Below are positions 42,626 through 51,914 of a stretch of DNA of 64,000 nucleotides, piece by piece; the first letter of the stretch is position 1; each line of letters opens with the position of its first letter. The notes beneath the pieces were generated by a model. That model was not told the DNA's origin and did not search any database. It saw only the letters and a program-made list of their open reading frames with translations. The DNA comes from Phenylobacterium sp. (GTDB lineage: Bacteria; Pseudomonadota; Alphaproteobacteria; Caulobacterales; Caulobacteraceae), in the NCBI RefSeq assembly GCF_019636135.1, contig NZ_JAHBYD010000005.1, forward strand, positions 62,001 through 126,000, written 5' to 3'. The position numbers and the translations under genes were made by a program.

Positions 42626-45600
42626 GCCTCTCCTTCAGCGGCTGCCGGCTGCTCACCGGCCGCCGGTTCTGATTTTCTTCTCTTCCATTGGATGTTGAGG
42701 CCGAGGACGACCTTGGCGATCGCCGGCAGCACCAGCAGCGTGAGGATGGTCGCCGCGATGAGGCCGCCGATGACGGTCGTCGCGAGCGGCTTCTGGACCT
42801 CGGCGCCGGTGCCGTGCGCGAGCGCCATCGGCACGAAGCCGATCGCCGGCACGAAGCCAGTCATCACGACCGCGCGCATCTTTTCGGCCATGCCTTCGCG
42901 AATGGCCTCGGGCAGCGCGAGCCCTGCCTCCAGCCGCTCGCGGATGGCGGTCATCACGACGAGACCGTTGAGCACCGCGACACCTGCCAGGCAGATGAAC
43001 CCGACCGCCGCCGACACTGAGAAGGCGATGCCGGTCATGGCGAGGGTGAACACGCCGCCGGCAAGTCCCAACGGGACCGCGAGGAACACAGCCGCGGCAC
43101 GGCCGAACCCGCCCAGCGCCATGTAGAGCAGCCCGAAGATCGCCAGGAAGCAGAGCGGTACGACGATCGACAGACGGTCGGCGGCGGCCTGGAGATTCTG
43201 GAACTGACCGCCCCACTCCAGATAATAGCCCGCCGGCAGCTTGACCTGCGCCACCTTGGCCTGCGCCTCCGCGACGAAGGAGCCCGCGTCGCGGCCTTGC
43301 AGGTTCGCCTGGATCACGACCCTGCGCTTGCCGTTCTCGCGGCTGATCTGGTTCAGCCCTTCGGTGAACCTGATCTGGGCGACCTGCGACAGTGGAACCG
43401 AGCTGCGCGCATGGCCTTCCTCCTTGGGCAGCATCACCGGGAGCGCGAGTACGTCATCGAGGTTGACCCTCGTGGCGTCCGGCACGCGCACGGTGATGTC
43501 GAAACGCCGGTCGCCCTCGAACAGCAGCCCCGAAGCGCGGCCGCCCATGCCGGCGGCCACGGTATCGGCGACCTCCTGAACCGTGAGGCCGTACCGGGCG
43601 ATGGCCGCGCGGTCGAACCGGACGTCGAGCGTCGGCGCACCGCCGGTCTGGTCCGCCTTGACGCTGGAAGCGCCGGGGATCGACTGGAGCACGCGCACGA
43701 TCTCGTTGGCCGACGCTGACATCTTGTCGAGATCGTCACCATAGAGCTTGATGGCGACGTCGCCGCGCACGCCGGCGATCAGTTCGTTGAAGCGCAACTG
43801 GATCGGCTGGCTGACCTCATAAAGCTGGCCCAGCTTGCTGCCGGCCGCTTTCTCGATCCGCTCGATCACGTCCGCCTTGGACTTGACGTCCTGCGGCCAT
43901 TGATCCTGGGGTTTCAGGATCACGAAGCCATCGGAGACGTTCGGTGGCATCGGATCGGTCGCGACTTCCGCCGTGCCAGTTTTCGAGAACATCAGCTCGA
44001 CTTCGGGCAGCTTGGTCACGGCTTTTTCAACGCCGCGCTGCATGGCCACCGATTGTTCGAGGCTGACCGAGGGCACGCGGGTCGACGCCAGCGCCAGGTT
44101 CTTCTCGTCGAGCTGCGGAATGAACTCCGAACCCAGCAATCCGAACACCGGCACTGCGGCGAGGAAGAAGGCCAGCCCGCCGAAGATGAACGGCCAGGGC
44201 CGTGCGATCGCCTTGTCGAGCAGCGGCAGATAGCGCTCCTTCGACTTGCGGATCAGCCAGACGTCCTTTTCGGCGACCTTGCCCCGGATAAGCAGGGCGA
44301 CCAGCGCCGGAACCAGCGTGATGGCGAGGATGAACGCCGCCACCAGCGCGAGCATGATGGTGATCGCCATGGGCGAGAAGGTCTTGCCCTCGACCCCGGT
44401 GAACATCAGCAGCGGCGCGAAGGCGAGCAGGATGATCGCCTGACCGAACACGGTCGGTTTGATCATTTCCTGACTGGCGTGCATCGTCTCTTCGAGACGC
44501 TCGCGCAGACTGAGCAAACGGCCTTCATGTTCCTGGCGATGCGCGAGGCGGGCCAGGCAGTTTTCGATGATGATCACCGCACCGTCGACGATCAGGCCGA
44601 AGTCGAGCGCGCCGAGGCTCATGAGGTTACCCGGCACCCGGAAGGCGTTCATGCCCATCGCCATCATCAGGAAGGAGAAGGGAATGACGAGGACGGCGAT
44701 GATCGCCGCGCGCCAGTTGCCGAGCAGCAGGAACAGCGACGCGGCCACCAGCAAAGCGCCTTCGGTGAGGTTGCGCTCGACAGTGCCGACCGTGGCATTG
44801 ACCAGCTTCGCGCGATCAAGCACCACCTTGACCTCGACACCTGCCGGCAGGGTCGATTTCACTTGGTCGAGCTTTGCGTTCACCGCCTGAGCCACGACGC
44901 GGCTGTTCTCGCCGATCAGCATCAGGGCCGTGCCGACGACCGCTTCCTGACCGTTCATGCTCGCCGCGCCCGTGCGCAGATCGCCGCCTATTCTCACATT
45001 GGCGATCTGGCCGACCGTGATCGGAACCCCGCCGCGCGTCGCGGCGACGGCATTGCGGATTTCGTCGATCGAGCGAATGCGCGCGTCCGCACGCACCAGA
45101 TAGGCCTCGCCCCCGCGATTGAAGTAGTTGGCGCCGACCGCGAGATTGGCGGCTTCGAGGGCTTCGCCCAGTTCGGTATAGGAAATGCCGTAGCTCGACA
45201 GCTTTACCGGATCGGGCTCGACCACGAAGGTCTTGGCGTAGCCGCCGATCGAATCGACCCCGGCCACGCCGGGAACCGTGCGCAGTTGCGGCCGGATGAT
45301 CCAGTCCTGCACCGTGCGCAGATAGCCCGCCTTCGCGACTTCATCGGTAAGGCGGTCGCCTTCGGGCGTGAGATAGCTGCCGTCGGATTGCCAGCCTGGC
45401 TGGCCGTCGACTTTCTTCGCGCCTTGCCCGTCGGGGTTGGCATAGCCGACCGTGTACATGACGACCTCGCCGAGACCTGTCGTCACCGGCCCGATCTGCG
45501 GTTGCACGCCCTGAGGCAGATTTTCCTGCGCCTGGATGAGCCGCTCGCCGACCTGCTGCCGGGCGAAATAGAGATCGGTCGAGTCCGAGAAGATCGCCGT

Positions 45601-45879
45601 GACCTGGCTGAACCCGTTGCGCGATAGCGAGCGCGTGGTTTCCAGGCCTGGGATTCCGGCCAGTGCCGTTTCGATGGGATAGGTGACGAGCTTTTCCATT
45701 TCGACCGGCGACAGGCCGCGGTCGACTGTGTTGATCTGGACCTGGTTGTTGGTGATGTCGGGAACCGCGTCGATCGGCAGCTTGGTGAGTTGCCACACGC
45801 CAAGACCGGCGATTGCGAGGAAGAGGAACAGCACCGCCCACCGCGCGCGGACGGACAATGCCATAAGGGATGCGATCAT
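42622..45879 (-). CDS. czcA: CzcA-type heavy-metal RND transporter
   Basis: 1085 residues with the HME-RND layout: N-terminal TM1 (LMALSVRARWAVLFLFLAIAGLGVWQL), IPGLETTRSLSRNGFSQVT, and in TM4 DFGLIVDGAVIIIEN. The DFG-x3-DGA form matches the group of zinc, cobalt and cadmium exporters rather than copper or silver ones. It is the pump of a tripartite complex with CzcB and CzcC across both membranes. Three bases separate it from czcB. Confidence 0.93.
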   Translation of the reverse strand: MIASLMALSVRARWAVLFLFLAIAGLGVWQLTKLPIDAVPDITNNQVQINTVDRGLSPVEMEKLVTYPIETALAGIPGLETTRSLSRNGFSQVTAIFSDSTDLYFARQQVGERLIQAQENLPQGVQPQIGPVTTGLGEVVMYTVGYANPDGQGAKKVDGQPGWQSDGSYLTPEGDRLTDEVAKAGYLRTVQDWIIRPQLRTVPGVAGVDSIGGYAKTFVVEPDPVKLSSYGISYTELGEALEAANLAVGANYFNRGGEAYLVRADARIRSIDEIRNAVAATRGGVPITVGQIANVRIGGDLRTGAASMNGQEAVVGTALMLIGENSRVVAQAVNAKLDQVKSTLPAGVEVKVVLDRAKLVNATVGTVERNLTEGALLVAASLFLLLGNWRAAIIAVLVIPFSFLMMAMGMNAFRVPGNLMSLGALDFGLIVDGAVIIIENCLARLAHRQEHEGRLLSLRERLEETMHASQEMIKPTVFGQAIILLAFAPLLMFTGVEGKTFSPMAITIMLALVAAFILAITLVPALVALLIRGKVAEKDVWLIRKSKERYLPLLDKAIARPWPFIFGGLAFFLAAVPVFGLLGSEFIPQLDEKNLALASTRVPSVSLEQSVAMQRGVEKAVTKLPEVELMFSKTGTAEVATDPMPPNVSDGFVILKPQDQWPQDVKSKADVIERIEKAAGSKLGQLYEVSQPIQLRFNELIAGVRGDVAIKLYGDDLDKMSASANEIVRVLQSIPGASSVKADQTGGAPTLDVRFDRAAIARYGLTVQEVADTVAAGMGGRASGLLFEGDRRFDITVRVPDATRVNLDDVLALPVMLPKEEGHARSSVPLSQVAQIRFTEGLNQISRENGKRRVVIQANLQGRDAGSFVAEAQAKVAQVKLPAGYYLEWGGQFQNLQAAADRLSIVVPLCFLAIFGLLYMALGGFGRAAAVFLAVPLGLAGGVFTLAMTGIAFSVSAAVGFICLAGVAVLNGLVVMTAIRERLEAGLALPEAIREGMAEKMRAVVMTGFVPAIGFVPMALAHGTGAEVQKPLATTVIGGLIAATILTLLVLPAIAKVVLGLNIQWKRRKSEPAAGEQPAAAEGEA

Positions 45880-45882
45880 GGC

Positions 45883-47043
45883 TTATTCCTCCTCGCCCGC
45901 GCCCTTGCCGAGTTCGGCCTTGAGCAGGAAAGCGTTGCGGGTGGCGACCGTCGCGCCGGACTTGAGCCCGGAGACGATCTCGACCCGGCCTGCGCTGCGC
46001 TGACCGAGCGTTACGAATTGCGCGCGAAAACCCTGAGGCGTGCGGAGGAAGACCGCGTCACGACCGTCGACGCTCTGCACGGCATCTTCCGGAACCACGA
46101 TCGCGTTCGTCGGCGCGCCCTGGCTGGGCATGAGACGCACCCGCACGCCGAGGCCGGGCTGCAGGATGCCACCGGGCACTTCGACAAGCGCCGTCGCGGC
46201 GCGGGTTTCTCCGCTCAGAGTCGGCGTGACGGCACGAACCCGGCCGTCGACCGTCCGGCCGTCCATGAGTTCGACGACTGCGCGGTCTCCCGCCGCGAGA
46301 CGGGCCACATCGCCGGGATTGATTGCGGCTTCGACCTGGATCTTGTTTGGATCGGCAACCCGAAACAGCTCGGCTTCCGGCTGGACGTAAGCACCGAGGC
46401 TGACATTTTCTGAGGTCACCCGCCCTGCGATCGGGCTTGCCACGATAACGCCGCGGCCGTCCTTGGTGACATTGGCTGCGCCAACCGATACTTGCGCCCG
46501 CCTCGCTTCGGCTTGCGCTGCGGCAGCTTCGGCTTCCGCGCGTTCGAGATCGACACGCGCCGAGACCTTCTGGTCGAACAGGTAGCGCTCGCGGGCAAGC
46601 GCCTTCTGCGCAAGAACAGCCCTGGCCGATGCTGCCGTGCGGTCGGCGGCGATCTGTGCCGCATCGCGGCTTTCGACGATCGCCAGCGCCTCTCCGGCGC
46701 GGACCGGATCACCGAGCCGTTTGAACACCCGCGTCACCGCGCCGCCTGCGCGTGCCGTGACAAGCGCTTCGCCCGTGGGCGAGGCTGTGACCTGGCCTTG
46801 TGCGACGATCTCCGAGCCGAGGCCGCCAGCCCGAACGGTCTCGACGGCAATGCCTGCTTCGCGGATTGCGTCCGCCGTCATTGCCAGGCTGTCCGCCGGC
46901 GTCGCACTTTCGGTGCTGTTTTCGGCTGGAGCGGATGTCGCTGAAGGATCAGCCGTGCAACGCGCGACGCTGAAGCCGCCGATTGCCGCCAGCAGCACCG
47001 CGCCGGCGACACCGCCTAGGAGCCGTTTGTCCTGTGTTATCAT
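45883..47043 (-). CDS. czcB: CzcB-type periplasmic adaptor
   Basis: 386 residues. An N-terminal anchor (LLGGVAGAVLLAAIGGFSVARC) is followed by the adaptor domains of the HlyD/CzcB family: GQVTASPTGEALVTARAGGAVTRVFKRLGDPVRAGEALAIVES, a hairpin with alanine-rich helices and a beta-barrel near GAYVQPEAELFRVADPNKIQVEAAI. It joins CzcA to CzcC. No histidine-rich metal tail is present. The gap to czcC is 97 bases. Confidence 0.92.
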   Translation of the reverse strand: MITQDKRLLGGVAGAVLLAAIGGFSVARCTADPSATSAPAENSTESATPADSLAMTADAIREAGIAVETVRAGGLGSEIVAQGQVTASPTGEALVTARAGGAVTRVFKRLGDPVRAGEALAIVESRDAAQIAADRTAASARAVLAQKALARERYLFDQKVSARVDLERAEAEAAAAQAEARRAQVSVGAANVTKDGRGVIVASPIAGRVTSENVSLGAYVQPEAELFRVADPNKIQVEAAINPGDVARLAAGDRAVVELMDGRTVDGRVRAVTPTLSGETRAATALVEVPGGILQPGLGVRVRLMPSQGAPTNAIVVPEDAVQSVDGRDAVFLRTPQGFRAQFVTLGQRSAGRVEIVSGLKSGATVATRNAFLLKAELGKGAGEEE

Positions 47044-47140
47044 TGAAAATCTCCGAAACGGATCGAGCAGCGGCCAATCAGGGGCGCGTTCAGCTCGGAA
47101 TGGGGGATGGGGAAGGTGAGGATTGGCGAGGCGGGCGCGG

Positions 47141-48409
47141 TCACGGCGTTGTCCCCGCCGCGTCGGGCGCCGGTGTCGTCAGATGCGCGAGGCGCGCCTC
47201 GGCATCGTGATAGGCCACCAGTGCATCGACGAATGCGCCTCTCGTGTCGGCTAGAGTCCGCTCCGCATCGAGCAGATCGAGCTGGCTGAAGCGGCCTTGG
47301 GCATAACCGATCCTCGCTATGCGGGCCGCTTCGCTTGCTGCCGCGAGCGCGGGTCCGCCCGCCGAGCGCGCGGTTGCGGCCGCGTTGGCAAGGTCGGTCT
47401 GCGCGGCGGCGATCGCCTGTTCGGTGTCGAGGACCGTGACTCGCCGCTTCGCATCGACCGCCTGCCGTTCGGCCTGCGCCTGGCTCAATGCAGCACGACC
47501 ACTGTTGAACAGCGGAAAGGGAATGCTGACCCCGAATACCGCCGCCGTGTCGCCGGTTGCGGACAGCCGCCGCGCCCCCGCGCTTAGCGTTATGTCGGGG
47601 ATACGCTGTGAGCGCGCCAGCCGAACTTGCGCGCTCGCTGTCGCGACGTCGGCCTCGGCGGCAGCCAGGATGAGCGTCCCCTCCGCCGAAGCAGGTCTTG
47701 CCGGACCATATCCGCCGATCCGGTCGAACCAGCCGGCATCCAATCGCCCCGCAACCGGCTCGCCGATCAGGCGCCCAAGGTTCTCCCGCGCAACGGCCGC
47801 CTCCCGCCGTGCCCGATCGAGCGCGACGTTGGCATTGACCCGCTGAACGTCGGCGCGCTGCTGCTCGATCGGAGAAGCGGCGCCGGCGGTTACGCGCGTG
47901 CTGGCCGCGCGAAACCCTTCATCCGCAAAGCCGGCGAGTTGACGCGCGATCTCCACCCGACGCTCGGCCGACGCTGCGGCGGTATAGGCCTGGGTTACGC
48001 GCTCGCGCAGATCGGCGAGCGTGATGGCCGCTTCGAGGCGCGCGCGCAGGCTGCGCGAATCTGCAACGGCGATGCGTGCTGACCGCTTGCCGCCCAATTC
48101 GATCGGCAATGCCAGGCCGGTCGTGACCTCGGCGCTCTGTGTGCCACGATAGAGACCTGAGCCCGCGACGTTCTCGACCTGAACCTGGACTTCAGGATTG
48201 GGCCGGAGGCCCGCGACGGTGCGCGCCGCGCCAGCCGCGCGCACGCCAGCGTTGGCAGCCTCAAGGTTGGGTGAAGACGCTCCGGCTGCATCCAGGGCAC
48301 GTTCGAGCGTATATGGGGGTGCCGAATCCGGCGGCGACGCGGCCGTCTGCGCCTGCGCGATCGACGCGCAGGACGCCACGGCCAACAAGGCCGCGACAAA
48401 GCGGTGCAT
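47141..48409 (-). CDS. czcC: CzcC-type outer-membrane factor
   Basis: 422 residues with a signal peptide ending near AQAQTAA. Two TolC-like repeats: LEAANAGVRAAGAARTVAGLRPNPEVQVQVENV and later DVATASAQVRLARSQRIPDITLSAGARRL, with the ELGGKR segment often seen in metal-efflux OMFs. It forms the outer-membrane exit of the Czc pump. Confidence 0.9.
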   Translation of the reverse strand: MHRFVAALLAVASCASIAQAQTAASPPDSAPPYTLERALDAAGASSPNLEAANAGVRAAGAARTVAGLRPNPEVQVQVENVAGSGLYRGTQSAEVTTGLALPIELGGKRSARIAVADSRSLRARLEAAITLADLRERVTQAYTAAASAERRVEIARQLAGFADEGFRAASTRVTAGAASPIEQQRADVQRVNANVALDRARREAAVARENLGRLIGEPVAGRLDAGWFDRIGGYGPARPASAEGTLILAAAEADVATASAQVRLARSQRIPDITLSAGARRLSATGDTAAVFGVSIPFPLFNSGRAALSQAQAERQAVDAKRRVTVLDTEQAIAAAQTDLANAAATARSAGGPALAAASEAARIARIGYAQGRFSQLDLLDAERTLADTRGAFVDALVAYHDAEARLAHLTTPAPDAAGTTP

Positions 48410-48470
48410 GATTTAATGACTCCTGACAGTTTCCAACAAAACCCCGGAAAATCGGGGCAAATGGACGCTG

Positions 48471-48803
48471 TCAGGCGCGTGGAGGGCGGTAGGTGGTGTC
48501 GATCGGCGCCGAAGGACCATCCACGGTCCTGGCGAAGGGCAGCAAGCTCGCGATCAGTCCGACAACGCGAACCCCGCAGTCGCGGGCAGGCTCGGCGACG
48601 TGATGACCGTGACATGTAGCGTGATGATGCGGCGTGCCCTTGCCAGCATCGGACGGCACCTCGTCGCGGTCGCCCTCAAAATGCCCGAACGCTGAGGCGA
48701 CCTTATCTGTGATGCAGCCAACCGGCTCTGCCGCATGCGCCATCGCACTCGTTGTCAGAGACACCGAAAGCAGAATTGCAAGGATGGCGGTCAACCAGCG
48801 CAT
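48471..48803 (-). CDS. Small exported cysteine/histidine protein at head of czc operon
   Basis: 110 residues. The signal peptide MRWLTAILAILLSVSLTTSAMAHA is followed by CITDKVASAFGHFEGDRDEVPSD and then a metal-ligand cluster HHHATCHGHH near residue 59-68. It lies 61 bases upstream of czcC in the same orientation. Short exported proteins in this position (CzcI-like by location) may sense or buffer periplasmic metal. The family is not identified. Confidence 0.7.
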   Translation of the reverse strand: MRWLTAILAILLSVSLTTSAMAHAAEPVGCITDKVASAFGHFEGDRDEVPSDAGKGTPHHHATCHGHHVAEPARDCGVRVVGLIASLLPFARTVDGPSAPIDTTYRPPRA

Positions 48804-49042
48804 GGCAAATTAGCTATCACGCATCGGCGTGCGAAGCAAAAGCATTGTGCCACAAAATATAGGCTAGATAACAGAAGGTTATATCATACCGGCACCGCCG
48901 CATTCCGTCTGATTCTGGTAAAGTTCACGGAAATGCTCAGTAAATCACTGTGCTCACCAGTTAACTCTTCAGCCCGAGATGGCTTCTGCTCAACTATCGT
49001 TAGTCGCTCGGCGGGACGACGATCGGCACACTCCAGCCTCGG
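48804..49042 (-). promoter_or_regulatory. Promoter region for czc operon
   Basis: This 239-base gap is AT-rich compared with its surroundings, with TATGAT and TATATTTTG stretches on the minus strand and a small dyad TTGTG-C-CACAA at 48845-48855. It should contain the start of the czc transcript. No CzcR or other two-component gene is in the window. Confidence 0.45.
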
Positions 49043-49429
49043 CTATTTGACCAGCCGATCCAGGATCGGGCAATCAGGCCTCTCGTCACCGTAGCAAGCC
49101 TCGGCCAGTTGCATCAAGGTCATCCGCATGGCGGTCAGGGCTTCCGCCTTGCGGCCGAGGTCCTCAGCGCGCGCGAGCGCCAGCGTCTTGACGTCGGCAC
49201 TCGAACGGTTGCGGTCCTGCCAAAGGCTCAACAGGGCGCGTATCTCCTCGATCGGAAAGCCGAGATCGCGGGCATTCGCGATGAATCGCAGCCGATGCAC
49301 GTCGCTGTCGGAATAATCCCGATAGCCGCTGTCGCGGCGCATCGGCGTCGGGATGAGGCCGATCTTCTCATAATGGCGGATCATCCGCTGCGAGACGCCG
49401 CTGGCCGCCGCGGCCTGGCCGATGTTCAT
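49043..49429 (-). CDS. cueR: CueR-type copper-responsive MerR regulator
   Basis: 128 residues. MerR winged helix at the start (NIGQAAAASGVSQRMIRHYEKIGLIP), a dimer helix, and the metal loop with C112 and C120 (ACYGDERPDC). A serine at position 77 matches the CueR signature for monovalent ions (copper, silver, gold), so copper sensing is well supported. It lies 4 bases after copA, so it is cotranscribed. Its sites are likely the 19-bp-spaced promoters at 51808-51838 and 51854-51884. Confidence 0.93.
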   Translation of the reverse strand: MNIGQAAAASGVSQRMIRHYEKIGLIPTPMRRDSGYRDYSDSDVHRLRFIANARDLGFPIEEIRALLSLWQDRNRSSADVKTLALARAEDLGRKAEALTAMRMTLMQLAEACYGDERPDCPILDRLVK

Positions 49430-49433
49430 GGCC

Positions 49434-51785
49434 TCACCTTTCCAGTCGAACCGCGTTCAGTCGCAGCGCGTTGATCACGACCGTGAAGGACGAGAGCGCC
49501 ATCGCCGCCCCGGCGAACATCGGGGAGAGCAGGACGCTGGCGACGGGATAGAGCACGCCTGCGGCGACCGGAACCCCGATGCCATTGAACAGGAAGGAGA
49601 AGGCGAGGTTCTGGCGGATGTTGGCCATTGTCGCCCGCGCAAGCCGTCGGGCGCGAACCATGGCGGCGAGGTCGCCCTTGGTCAGGGTCAGGCCCGCGCT
49701 CTCGATCGCCACGTCGGTTCCCGTGCCCATCGCCACCCCGACATCGGCCGCGGCGAGCGCCGGCGCGTCGTTGACGCCATCGCCGGCCATGGCGACCCGC
49801 GCCCCCTTGGCCTTGAGATCGCGGACGATGCGCGCCTTGTCCTCCGGCCGCAGATCGGCGTGAACCTCGTCGATCCCGCCAATCGTCCGCGCGACCGCCT
49901 CGGCCGTCCCTCGGCTGTCGCCGGTCAGCATCACGATCCGCAGGCCTTCGGCGTGCAGCGCGGCGATCGCCTCGGCCGCCGACGCCTTGACCGGATCGGC
50001 CACGGCAAGGAGACCCGCCGACCGCCCGTCGATCGCGACGAGCATGACCCCGGCGCCCTGGGTGCGATGCCGTTCGGCCGCCTCCCGCAATGCAGCGGCG
50101 TCGGCACCGACCCGTCCCATTTGGGCGGCGTTGCCGACCGCCACCGTGCGGCCGCCGACCGTTCCGCTGATCCCAAGGCCGGTCTGGGAGTCGAAGTCCC
50201 GGGCGTCCTCGATGGCCAGGCCGCGCTCACGCGCGCCGTCCAGAATCGCGCGAGCCAGCGGATGCTCTGAGCGCGCCTCGACCGCCGCCGCGAGCGCGAG
50301 CAAGTCGTTAGCCTCGAACCCGGCCATCGGCTCGACCGAGACGAGCCGGGGCTTGCCCTCGGTAAGGGTGCCGGTTTTGTCGATAACCAGGGTATCGACC
50401 GCGTCCAGCGCCTGCAGCGCCTCGGCGGTCTTGACCAGCACGCCGGCCTGCGCGCCGCGCCCGGTCCCGACCATGATCGACATCGGCGTTGCCAGCCCGA
50501 GCGCGCAGGGACAGGCGATGATCAGCACGGCGATGGCGTTGAGCAGCGCGTGGCCGAAGCGTGGCTCCGGCCCGACGAGCATCCAGACGACGAAGGTCGC
50601 CAGCGCGATCAGCACCACCAGCGGCACGAACCAGCCGGAGATGCGGTCGGCCGTCGCCTGGATCGGCGCGCGGCTGCGCTGGGCCTCGGCGACCATGGAG
50701 ACGATGCGGGCGAGCATGGTCTCCGCGCCCACCGCCTGCGCCTCCATCACCAGGCTGCCCGTGCCGTTCACGGTGCCGCCGGTCACCGGCGCGCCCGCCG
50801 TCTTGAGGACCGGCACCGGCTCGCCGGTCAGCATGGCTTCGTCGACCGACGAGCGCCCCTCCAGAACGGCACCGTCGACGGGAATGGCGTCGCCGGGGCG
50901 GATGCGCAGCCGATCGCCCCGGACCACCTCGCTCAGCGGAACCTCGACCTCCACGCCATCCGGCCCGATCCGCCGCGCGGTCTTGGGCGCGAGGTTCATC
51001 AGCGCGCGCAACGCCCGGCCGGTAGCGGCGCGGGCGCGCAGTTCCAGCATCTGGCCGAGCAGCACCAGCGCGACCACCACGCCGGCCGCTTCGTAATAGA
51101 CCGGGACCATCCCGCCGTGGGCGCGGAAGCTGGCGGGGAAGATGTTGGGCGCAACGGTGGCGACCAGGCTGTAGAGGAAGGCTGCGCCCACGCCGATCGC
51201 GATCAGGGTGAACATGTTGTAGTGGCGGGACTTGAGCGATGCCCAGCCTCGCTCGAAGAACGGCCAGCCGGCCCAGAGCACGATCGGTACGGTCAGGGCC
51301 AGTTGCACCCACGGCGACCAGGCCATCGGCACGAGATGCAGGCCGAGCATCTCCGCCCCCATCGACACAAGCAGCAGCGGCACGGCGAGCGCCGCGCTCA
51401 CCCGGAAGCGGCGGGTGAAATCGACCAGCTCGGGGTTGGGGCCGTCATCGAGACTGGGCTCGGCCGGTTCGAGCGCCATGCCGCAGATCGGACAGGTTCC
51501 TGGCCCCGGTTGCCTGATCTCGGGATGCATCGGACAGGTCCAGACCGCACCTGCTGGCGCCGTGGCCGGCCCTGTGCCCGGTGCATGATGGAGATAGCGG
51601 TCCGGATCGGCGACGAACTTCTCCCGGCAGCGCCCGCTGCAGAAATGGAACATCTGGCCGTCATGCTCCGCGTGGTGCGGTGTGGCGGCCGGATCGACGG
51701 TCATGCCACAAACCGGGTCCTTCACGCCGGAAGTCTCCGGCTCCGTCCCATGAGCGGCGCAGCAATGGTTGGCGTGACTCTCCAT
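49434..51785 (-). CDS. copA: Copper-exporting P1B-1 ATPase with YHS and metal-binding N-terminus
   Basis: 783 residues from the ATG at 51785 (AAGGAG upstream). In place of classical HMA domains it starts with a cysteine-rich tip, a YHS domain ([11 protein letters not shown]) and a heavy-metal-binding domain [22 protein letters not shown]. The core has CPC in the membrane ([12 protein letters not shown]), DKTGTLTEG and [10 protein letters not shown]. It exports Cu(I) from the cytoplasm to the periplasm, where the multicopper oxidase encoded divergently can oxidise it. It is followed at once by cueR. Confidence 0.92.
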   Translation of the reverse strand: MESHANHCCAAHGTEPETSGVKDPVCGMTVDPAATPHHAEHDGQMFHFCSGRCREKFVADPDRYLHHAPGTGPATAPAGAVWTCPMHPEIRQPGPGTCPICGMALEPAEPSLDDGPNPELVDFTRRFRVSAALAVPLLLVSMGAEMLGLHLVPMAWSPWVQLALTVPIVLWAGWPFFERGWASLKSRHYNMFTLIAIGVGAAFLYSLVATVAPNIFPASFRAHGGMVPVYYEAAGVVVALVLLGQMLELRARAATGRALRALMNLAPKTARRIGPDGVEVEVPLSEVVRGDRLRIRPGDAIPVDGAVLEGRSSVDEAMLTGEPVPVLKTAGAPVTGGTVNGTGSLVMEAQAVGAETMLARIVSMVAEAQRSRAPIQATADRISGWFVPLVVLIALATFVVWMLVGPEPRFGHALLNAIAVLIIACPCALGLATPMSIMVGTGRGAQAGVLVKTAEALQALDAVDTLVIDKTGTLTEGKPRLVSVEPMAGFEANDLLALAAAVEARSEHPLARAILDGARERGLAIEDARDFDSQTGLGISGTVGGRTVAVGNAAQMGRVGADAAALREAAERHRTQGAGVMLVAIDGRSAGLLAVADPVKASAAEAIAALHAEGLRIVMLTGDSRGTAEAVARTIGGIDEVHADLRPEDKARIVRDLKAKGARVAMAGDGVNDAPALAAADVGVAMGTGTDVAIESAGLTLTKGDLAAMVRARRLARATMANIRQNLAFSFLFNGIGVPVAAGVLYPVASVLLSPMFAGAAMALSSFTVVINALRLNAVRLER

Positions 51786-51807
51786 CGTCGAGACTCCTTT
51801 GGCCTTG

Positions 51808-51838
51808 AAGATGGGGTCTGACATCATGTCAAGGTCAA
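51808..51838 (-). promoter_or_regulatory. MerR/CueR-type promoter of copA ATPase operon
   Basis: On the minus strand TTGACC (51838-51833) and CATCTT (51813-51808) are separated by 19 bases, the extended spacer used by MerR-family activators. The palindrome TGACAT-G-ATGTCA lies inside the spacer. Confidence 0.75.
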
Positions 51839-51850
51839 GAGCATTGACGC

Positions 51851-51884
51851 GGCTTGACCCTGACATTGTGTCAAGCCTTAGCAA
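51851..51884 (+). promoter_or_regulatory. MerR/CueR-type promoter of multicopper oxidase operon
   Basis: TTGACC (51854-51859) and TAGCAA (51879-51884) are separated by 19 bases, with TGACA-TTG-TGTCA in the spacer. The outer dyad GGCTTGAC/GTCAAGCC covers 51851-51877. It mirrors the copA promoter at 51808-51838. Confidence 0.75.
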
Positions 51885-51914
51885 TGGGCACGACTCGCTG
51901 AGAGACTCCTGACA

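Noticed and set aside
43900..45627. A 575-codon plus-strand frame opposite czcA
   Set aside because: Shadow of czcA; the product is histidine-, arginine- and aspartate-rich without domains.
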